This document shows positions 55,782 to 64,000 of a stretch of 64,000 bases of DNA, piece after piece; position 1 is the first letter of the stretch, and the number at the start of each line of letters is the position of its first letter. Location of the stretch: positions 6,882,001 to 6,946,000 of the forward strand of contig CAVNZM010000002.1 of assembly GCA_963693365.1 (NCBI GenBank), read 5' to 3'. Both the position numbers and the translations under genes were made by a program. The stretch is from Amoebidium appalachense (taxonomy: Eukaryota > Ichthyosporea). Under the pieces are notes generated by a model. That model was not told the DNA's origin, did not search any database, and was given only the letters and a program-made list of their open reading frames with translations.

Positions 55782-58166
55782 GCCCCCCCCCCCCCCTCCC
55801 CCCCCCCCCCCCCCCCCCCCCCCACCCCTTCCCTCCCCCCAAGGCCCCAACCTACCCACCTTGAGATCTCCCTTGCTGCAACAACGTGCACACACACGCA
55901 CACAATCGTACAAGTTATCCAATAGCCCCAACCCGTGCACACTCACATAAACACACGTGGTCACGCACACACACCTTTGCATACGGTGCTCGCACTTGGC
56001 CACCCGCACACCGTACACACACACACCCGGTCTGACACGAGCACAAGACTTAGTGGGTCACACCTTTATTGATTACTATCTGTTTCAGCCTGATATAAAC
56101 CAGGAACTAGAAAGAGGCTATGACGGGGGAAGGGGGGGGATGGGTGGGGGGGGGGGGGGGGGGGGGGAAGAAGGGGAGGGGGGGGGGGGGGGGGGGGGGT
56201 ATGTAAGCACCACTGCCAGCTTCACTTGCCGGGCAAAGTATCTGCCGAAATATTGATGAACTTGAAACCTATTGTAACAGTATCCCCTCCCCCTCCCCTC
56301 GATCCCCCCGGCCCCCTCCCCCCCCCCCCCCCCCCCCCTCTCCCCCCCCCCCCCCCCCCCCCCCGCCGCCTTCTCCCCCCTCCCCCTCCTTCTCTCTCTC
56401 TCTCGGGCTTCTCTCTCACCGAAGTACCACACATAAAATCGGATTGGACTGTATAAACAGTGGATCTGCTAACTGGTAGTCATTATGATTTTGAAACGTA
56501 GAGGGGTCACGGTGACGTAACAACTTATTTGGGTACGGCGGGAGAGGGGGGCGAGGGGGGGGAGTGGGGGGGACCCACCCAACCTCCTTTGGACAGGTAG
56601 TCCCCCCTCTCACCCCCTCCCCCCGAGGTTGGGGAGGGAGGAGAAACACCCACCCGGCGGCTAGCAGGGACGAGGTGGGAGGGGGGGAAGGGGTGGGTGG
56701 GGGGGGGGGGGTGAGACGCACCACCCACCTGCCAGGCTATATATAGCTACACCGTACAGCCATGCTCAAGCCCCCCCCCCCCCCCCCCCCCCCTCTTCCT
56801 CCCTCCCTCCCCCCCCCCCCCCTCCTCTCTCATCCCCCACGCCCCCCTCAGGCGGGCCTGGGCGGGACTCGTCTCCAGTCCCACCACTGTGCGCGCGCAC
56901 ACACGCACACACTTTGGCACGTACCTGCACACACATGTACCACACACGCACCCGAGGTGCACATTGTCAAACCAGCGATGCGCACCTGACATTACGAACA
57001 TGCCGATATACTCACTCTTACCACACACACACGCCGTCCCTGCCACACAGACACACACTCGAGCGTGACTGCACCGTGAGCACAATAACTGGCCCCCAAT
57101 AATCCACAGTCTAGTAATAGTTGACCGCAAGGAATACTGTACATATTACCTTTGGTAGGTGGAAAAAAGATATTTGGCCATCACGTACACGCACGGCGCC
57201 CGGAGACTTGAAGGGGAGGGGAGGCACAGGTAGTACTATATATAGTTGGCCGTGCAAACAAGCGGATGGCTTCGTGCACACACCAAGTAGAACATTGTGC
57301 CATCGCGGCCACACACCCAGACCAAATATTAGATTACCTTCTCATACCAAATGCGCATTGCTCCTAATCACCCTAAACCATGTATACTCATAAACAAGGG
57401 ACTCGAAGTAATAAGGATACGGACCACCTGGGGGGAGGGGGGGGGGGGCTGGCTTGACATGTTTTTGCTTCGCCTTTGTGGGGAACTTAATTGCCTGTAA
57501 TCACTGATTAATCAGCCTGCATCATTTATTTCAGCGAATGAAAGAAGTGGCATCAAAATACCTTAATAAAAAACAACACGACGACCTTCAAAAATGCAAC
57601 ATCCCGTGTTGCTCATATATGCGCGTCATAAAAATCAAGAACAAAACATTAAATGTTTATGTTAACTTCACAAATTAAACGATTTTTCACTTTTTATCCG
57701 CGTAAAAAGGCTTACTCTGCACGTCACATGGTCATTCAAAAGAGCACGCGTAATGTGGAAAAAATTGAAAGTAACAATCGTTTAGCGTAATCTAAACTAC
57801 AACAGAATCGTATGTGCCACAACAAAGGTGACAGAGGAAAAACACCTCCTTCTCCCCCCCCCCCCTCCCCCCCCTCCCCCCGCCCCCCCCACCACCATAA
57901 AAAAAAAGAAAAAGAGAAGAAAAATGAAGTGGAGAACCTGACGCGCCTATGATAGGTCCACAGCACAAATTTCACCCGGTAACAGCCACACCGACTGATA
58001 CGTGGCATCCATGCCCTTTCACGTCACATCTTGAACATTTTGTATACATTTTATCATGACAGCAGAAAACGAACGGCCCACTTGCTCACCAACTACACCC
58101 AGCTCGTAAAGGGCCAATCCACGTCCAGAGCACTAACCATATAACCATATAAGGCTACATTTGAGC
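55177..58166. other. Intergenic between convergent GBP-like and Atos-like genes
   Basis: G-run 55437-55472, C-runs 55749-55823, G-runs 56140-56200, C-runs 56318-56365 and 56770-56832, and a GC-rich block with GGGACCCACCC at 56540-56740 that resembles 39050-39190. Bases 57125-57185 resemble 38950-38999 (CTTTGGTRGGTGGAAAA). Bases 57480-58160 are AT-richer and unique. A frame VGHTFIDYYLFQPDINQELE at about 56055-56115 looks coding-like but has no clear splice context. TTTATT at about 57526 may be the Atos-like poly(A) signal on the - strand. Confidence 0.55.
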
Positions 58167-58365
58167 TCACCTCAGTGGTGCCTTTAGGGGCACATATCTA
58201 GGCATGCATGGCCAGGTGGTGTCTGTCGTGATCTTTGCATCGTCCGTCCTGAGGCTAAACACAACCCTCGTCTCCCCGTACAGGTACACCTGCCCCTTGC
58301 TGTTGCTGGCAAACTGAAGTTGCACACCGTAGCGCAGACCAAATCCACGCCCGTCCCCGGGCTAA

Positions 58366-58464
<99 letters not shown>

Positions 58465-59231
58465 TGTGTGTGTGTGTGCTTCAGGAAGGGTAGAAAGTGG
58501 GGGTGGGGTAGGAGTGGGGGTGGGGATGAAAAAAAGGGGGGGGGGGGGGGGGGGGGGGGGGGTTGCGGAAGGGATAGAAGGATGGTAAGCTAGCTGGAAC
58601 ACAAGAGACAGGGAGACAGGCAAGCACACCATGTGATCTATCAACAACCAGACACACAAACAGGAGACACTGCAATATTGCCCCTCAGGCAACAAGGGGA
58701 AAGGAACGGGAAACGGGGGGCGGAGGGCAATTGTACGTACCACGACTGTGTGCCTCTGCCTGAGGATTGTTCTTGTGTTTGGGGGCATATCCTTGAGGTC
58801 ATAGCGCACTACAAACACCTTGACAGCCTGCCCACTGGGGTTGCACAGCGTCTGGGGGGAGACGAACGTCAGTAACTAACCGGTTTAAGTAACTCTGTGC
58901 TGATTATATTTTGTTTTGCTGAGTGTGGATGTCTGTCGCCTATGTTTGTGGCACACGTTGCGTGCGTAAATGCAATGTATGCACAGACGAGGGTCACGTA
59001 CATGCGAGGGTGTGTGTGTGTGTGTGTGTGTTTGTTTGTGTTGTGTGTTCTTGTGTTGTGTGTGTGCATACCAGGGTGAGGGTGGATGTTGTGTGTGTGT
59101 GTGTGCCTGTGTGTGTGTGCCTGTGTGTGTGTGCGCGCGCGTGTGCGTGCACGCACCCGTTTGAGCATACAATGTTAAGAATGGGATGGTATGTGTGTGT
59201 GGGCACATGCCAGATCGAGCGTGAGCGTGAG

Positions 59232-59300
<69 letters not shown>

Positions 59301-60600
59301 GTGTTTGTGTATGTGCGCGTGTGGGAGTCCCCGTGCGCATGTGCGTAAGCACCCGCACGCAAGTGCATGTGCCTGTGTCTGCGTGCGCGCGCACATGTGT
59401 GTGTGCACATTTGTGAGCCTTACATACCAGGTTGAGTGTAGCAGCATGAGGCACCCTGTACATGCCTGTGTACCTCTGGCCCTGTGCCGCCCTGCACACA
59501 TCCAGCTGGGCCACATATGGGGTGCCACTGCCACTGTGCGTGTCCAGCTGGTAGTACCTGTGTGCATGGGGTCAGTCATGTGCCCATGCAACGTGAATGG
59601 CTTTGCACCATACCCCACACACCACACTCTGGCTGTTCCTTGGCTATTATCGTGCAACACTATGGGGAGACCACGGACGTATCCGGCGGTGGCGCCACGA
59701 CGCAGCATAGCAGCCGTGGCGCTACCTGTAAGTGGCATAAGTTTATATGAATGTACGTATTTATATAATAATAATATTAATATATATTTGCTCTATATTC
59801 ATATTTCATAACATACATTCATAAGTATTATATAATTTTCATACACCATTACCGATTCGCAACGATTTGGGCATTTGGCGCAGTGGCTCAGATCAATCAA
59901 GCCAACCAATCAGACAGCAGGAAATTTTGGTCCGGCAGGCCCAGTGCCCATTTCACCACCGGCGGATACGTGCGTAACCACCCCATAGTATTAGACAAGC
60001 CCATGCCACATCAAACTGTCCTACCGCGACACCCACACATTTAGCAGGCAACGGGGACACAAAAAAAAATGAAAAGAAAATAAAAAGGAAAAAAAAAAAA
60101 GGGGGGGGGGGGGGGGGGGGGTTGAATGCGTCAAAAAGTACGAAGTACACAAGAACAAACGGATAACACGATGCAGAATGCAAGCCATACATAAAGAGTA
60201 TGCATAATAAGCAGAGCCCATCCTCAGGGGGGGCCCACGTCATCCACAGTACCCGAGTTTCGACCTATTCCCCTCGTTAACGAAACCCAACTCAGATACT
60301 GTTTCACTTGAACATGAGTAGGTCACCCGTCTTGATCAGAGACGAGCAGGGTTGCTTATGCAGGCAAGGGCAGTGGGAAAGGCCGGGGGTTAAAGTTGCA
60401 GCAGTAATGGGGGGGGGGGGGGGGGGGGGGAGAGGGTAGAGTGTGTTACGGAATCCCAAGTACACAGTCACAACACGCAAAATATTGCATTTTCAAAATA
60501 GCACACACAAAAAGTAGAGCCCATCTCTGCAAGCGCTAGCGATAGAGTGGAGGAGAGAAGACGAGGGGAGGGGAGGCAGAGGGGGTGGAGGGCGGGGAGA

Positions 60601-60640
<40 letters not shown>

Positions 60641-61250
60641 GTGGACAAGAAGCAACCACCTAAGACACATAATCATCACCGGGCACACAAGGGGGGCTAT
60701 TCACACACAAACACACCTTGCACTGAAGGGCATCATCAGGGGGGGGCTGTGTGCGGCCTGCCCCACACACGACCAGGCGGGCAGTGAACCCATCCACCTC
60801 CCCACCACGGCACCCACCCATGCGCTCACTGAACAGAGCCTCCTGTGGACACAAGTCAGTAAACAAACAAAATAAAAAAGAAAAAAAGAAAGAAAAGAAA
60901 GGAAGAAAGAAAGAAAGAAACAAAGAGAAGCAAAAAAAGGGAAAAGAAAGGAAGAAAAGAAAGAAAGCAGAAAGAAAGGAAGGAAAAGAAAGGAACGAAC
61001 CGAGAGAGATACCCCACAATGCAAAAATTTGGTTAGGTTTGAATGTACTACGACACATCGTCCATCCCGAAAAACGATCATGCAAATACTACAGCCCCTG
61101 CAAGCTGTCCCATAGTCGTATCTATGCGTAAACCTTTTTATCGGATCGATGTCCAAGAGAATATGAACAGTGCAGGAATGTTTTGCACAGGCAACAAACC
61201 ATCCCTACCCTGTTTGACTGCCCACTCATGAGAATTACAAGTGCGTGCGT

Positions 61251-61309
<59 letters not shown>

Positions 61310-61433
61310 ACGGTATGGGTGCTTGTGTGGCTGTATGGTGCATTTTCGTGCGTGTGCACGTGCATGTGCTTTTGTGTGCGTGTGCGCGTACGCGTGCATG
61401 TGTATGTAGTAGTGGTGGTGGCGGGGGTGGAGT

Positions 61434-61493
<60 letters not shown>

Positions 61494-62723
61494 GGTACTG
61501 GGTGATTGTGAGGGTTTGTTCGTACCTCGAGATTACCCATGAGTGGTCGTGATTTACTGCTGGGTCGTTGGTGCCTCATGTGACATGGTCTGGTGGCTGG
61601 GCACACTGGGCCCTCACTGGCCACGGACTCACTCAGGCGGCGGCACTTGGGGCTGGACGAGGCACAGGGGGACACGGAGAGGGGGCCACTGCACTCGGGT
61701 ACCTAAGGGGTTAAACATGGGGTAAGTGGGTGTTGTCCTGTATGGACTACGGACACGTGGTAGATGCATGTACTGCACACACGTGGTAGGTGCATGTACT
61801 GCACGCACGTGGTAGGTTCATGTACTGCACGCACGTGGTATGTGCATGTACTGCACGCACGTGGTAGGTTCATGTACTGCACGCACGTGGTAGGTGCATG
61901 TACTGCACGCACGTGGTAGGTGCATGTTAATACTTGGAGCTTAAACACGGGGTAGGTGTGTGTCCTGCATGGGGTAAACACGGGGTTGTGCGGGTAGTAG
62001 ATACTTAGCGGGGTAAACAGGGGATAAGTGCACATCCTTCACGAGCTAAAACGGGGTAAACGCATCCCGTGCATGGCCTGAACAGAGAAAAGTGTGTGTT
62101 CTGTATAGACCAAGCAGGGATACGTTCAGATACTTTGGGCTATGCACGGGGCAAGTGTGCGACCTTTATGTATCAGATACGAAAGTGGAGAAGGTGGAGT
62201 GTCACATGCCCCTAATCTATCACTACAGTAGCCTCACAGGTGCAGATAGGTGGCAACAACGTGATCATCCAACCACATTTACAGATGTATATGTTTTTAG
62301 CAGCCGCCACAAACCATGTATGTGCATGGTGCTGCATGCAATGGTATGATACCTCGTAGGGTGCAATGTAGAATGGGGTGGGTCTGCGCTTTGCTGGCTG
62401 CATCTGCTCGTCCACAAGGGCTGCATGCGTGCCCTCCACCTGCACAACATACTCCCCTGCAGTGCATACACGTGAGTGCCTCGCACACACATTTGCACAC
62501 ACACGTGTAGGTCACTGCAGAAAAGGAAAGGGGCCAGGAAGGAAGAACACAACAACCATCATAGTCACACAAAGCTCCTTCGCTTCATCTCATCTTCAAG
62601 GCTATTATTAAGTCCACCCCGATAGTGCCTAACGGTAATGTTGGCAGCGGCCGTGGTCGTGGAGAGGGAAGGAGGGGGGAGGGGAGAGGGGAGGAGGGGA
62701 GGGGGGGGGGGGGGGGGGGGGGG

Positions 62724-62776
<53 letters not shown>

Positions 62777-63582
62777 GAGAGAAAGAAAGGGATGAGAGAG
62801 ATGAGAGGGGGATGGGTGTTTTTTGGGGGGGGGGGGGGGGGGGGGGGGAGGAAGGGACGCAGGGACGCAGGGAGGGGAGGGGAGGGAGGGAGGGAGGGAG
62901 GGAAGGGAGAGAGAGAGAGAGAGAGAGAAAGCGAGATAGAGATATATCACACGTACCATTCTGGTCCATAGCCATGCCCCCCATCCCTCCCTCCACGCTT
63001 GTGCTGTGGGGCCCAGCCAGCAACCTCTGCAGCCACCAATGGGGGGGAACCAGCCGGGACAGCGTCACGTGAGGTGGGCGCTGACAAAGAACCAATCGCA
63101 GCCGTCCAAGGTCGGTCGTGGCCGGAGAGAACGTCAGCGTCGTGACGGAGTGCGCTGATGGGAACACAGCACCGGGGGCATGGCTACTGATGCTGAGGGA
63201 AAGAAAGAAAGGAAAGAAAGGAAAGAAAGAAGAAGTTAGAGCGAGGTGCTGAGAACTACACACTTATGTTGCCCCATTCGCCAAACCATCGTTGCCCCAG
63301 ACACCCACACGAATGCGCACATTAGAGAGTTGATCTCGCCCTGCACACCCACACCCCTTACACACACACTCCATCTAACTTCTCCTTACAAGCCCACACC
63401 CCTTACACACACACTCCATCTAACTTCTCCTTACAAGCCCACACCCCTTACACACACGCTCCATCTAACTTCTCCTTACAAGCCCACACCCCTTACACAC
63501 ACACTCCATCTAACTTCTCTTTACAAGCCCACACCCCTTACACACACGCTCCATCTAACTTCTCCTTACAAGCCCACACCCC

Positions 63583-63623
<41 letters not shown>

Positions 63624-64000
63624 GTAACCTCTCCCTGCACACACCCACACCCCTTACACGCACAAAATCCCAATTTTTCCCCCCTTACACACATGCACAT
63701 TCCTATGTCACCTGACCTACCTACCTAAACGATGCCAATACGTGACCACATGGGGGCAGGGTAGTGACTGCGGCCTGCACGGCATGCAGAAGCGAGTGAA
63801 GTGATCGGTTGCTGTCCAGGACACAATCCTCCCACGGCCTGTCGTCGCTGTGTGTGTGCGTGTGCGTGTGCGTGTGCGTGTGCGTGTGCGTGTGTGTGTG
63901 TGTGAGTGCGCGCGCGCGCGCGCGCGCGTGTGTGTGTGTGCGTGCAGGTGCACGTGATGCATACGTGTGTGGATGAGTCAGTACCTGTGCAAACGTACTG
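58167..64000 (-). CDS. Atos/FAM214-like protein, C-terminal part, 5' end outside window
   Basis: Exons on the - strand: 64000-63985 (partial), 63847-63725, 63192-62957, 62456-62353, 61702-61526, 60842-60715, 59557-59428, 58851-58741, 58361-58167. Junctions are GT-AG and in phase, giving about 400 aa here. Signature of the Atos homology region: [16 protein letters not shown] followed by [11 protein letters not shown] (DUF4210-type block), then [51 protein letters not shown] and LRQR, then [20 protein letters not shown] ending in [10 protein letters not shown], closely matching the ordered blocks known in animal FAM214/Atossa proteins. Family members act as transcriptional regulators (Drosophila Atossa); nuclear action is inferred. 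The N-terminal exons are less conserved and their calls rest on phase and splice sites. The stop is TGA 58169-58167. Confidence 0.88.
58370..58460 (+). repeat. (GT)n next to the last Atos-like exon
   Basis: About 45 GT units. On the sense strand it is (CA)n followed by CTTTTAG, the acceptor of exon 58361-58167. Confidence 0.95.
60116..60372 (-). repeat. Dispersed repeat with poly-C end, full-length copy
   Basis: On the - strand it runs from CTTGCCTGCATAAGCAACCC through GGTCGAAACTCGGG to TTTTTGACGCATTCAAC and then a C-run (G-run on + at 60102-60120). It is nearly identical to 29268-29454 over the shared part and collinear with 22408-22694 over the remainder. Confidence 0.85.
60870..61010 (+). 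repeat. GAAA-type purine tract
   Basis: Irregular AAAG/GAAA repeats of about 140 bp just upstream (gene sense) of the DUF4210 exon of the Atos-like gene. On the sense strand this is a long pyrimidine tract leading to the acceptor at 60843. Confidence 0.85.
61754..61935 (+). repeat. Seven-copy 26-bp minisatellite, each unit with CACGTG
   Basis: CACGTGGTAGGTGCATGTAC plus TGCACG repeats at 61754, 61780, 61806, 61832, 61858, 61884 and 61910, with single-base variants. It lies in the Atos-like intron between exons 62353 and 61702. Confidence 0.95.
62700..62940 (+). repeat. G-run and (GA)n in an Atos-like intron
   Basis: G-run about 62699-62726, (GA)n to 62769, a G-run near 62825-62848, then GGGA repeats and (GA)n to 62927. 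Confidence 0.9.
63343..63620 (+). repeat. 45-bp minisatellite ending in (CA)n
   Basis: CCATCTAACTTCTCCTTACA begins at 63371, 63416, 63461, 63506 and 63551, an exact 45-bp period, followed by pure (CA)n at 63586-63622. The base before each unit alternates (CACACT or CACGCT) in the later units. Confidence 0.95.

Noticed and set aside
61754-61935. Regularly spaced repeats as a possible CRISPR array
   Set aside because: Units are contiguous tandem repeats with no unique spacers and no cas genes, and the genome is eukaryotic.

Overview
This window is nuclear DNA of a eukaryote. The genes have GT-AG introns, TATA and CCAAT promoter elements and a tyrosine-recombinase retrotransposon. Introns and intergenic DNA are saturated with (CA/TG)n, (GA/CT)n and very long homopolymer C or G tracts. 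The EHD ATPase carries its EH domain at the C-terminus, as in animals, and an Atos/FAM214-type gene is present. Both fit a protist or simple organism on or near the opisthokont line, but the species cannot be fixed from sequence alone.

Layout. 1-3 kb: two related short secreted-protein first exons in convergent orientation; the left one is broken. 3.9-12.9 kb (- strand): an eight-exon METTL21/methyltransferase-16-like gene, with a MITE-like inverted-repeat element in one intron. 11.5-16.7 kb: a mosaic of local duplications, including an exon-1-less fragment of the EHD gene. 16.9-18.1 kb (+): an intronless Old Yellow Enzyme with a one-base frameshift. 19.4-34.0 kb (+): a complete 15-exon EHD gene encoding about 543 aa. 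36.3-37.1 kb (+): an intronless secreted LysM-CAP protein. 37.1-45.9 kb: mostly repeats, with a few coding-like orphan exon candidates. 45.9-52.2 kb (-): an apparently intact Ngaro/PAT-type retrotransposon with split direct repeats (A1-gag-pol-B1-A2-B2). 52.5-55.2 kb (+): an intronless GBP-like large GTPase with a coiled coil and C-terminal GYxxxNGTYV repeats, also carrying a one-base frameshift. 58.2-64.0 kb (-): the 3' part of an Atos/FAM214-like gene running off the right edge.

Gene architecture falls into two classes. Housekeeping-type genes (METTL21-like, EHD, Atos-like) are split into many exons by repeat-filled introns, often with (CA)n running directly into the 3' splice-site AG. Environment- or defence-type genes (OYE, LysM-CAP, GBP-like) are single-exon, with TATATAA-type boxes 90-150 bp upstream of the ATG and nearby CCAAT boxes. 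The genes do not form an evident pathway. The most notable non-genic structures are the split-direct-repeat retrotransposon, a dispersed repeat family that ends in poly-C, the MITE-like element with subterminal hairpins, and an array of seven CACGTG boxes at 26-bp spacing.

Exon coordinates were derived by hand from splice consensus, reading-frame phase and family homology. They agree in phase throughout but have not been checked against transcripts.
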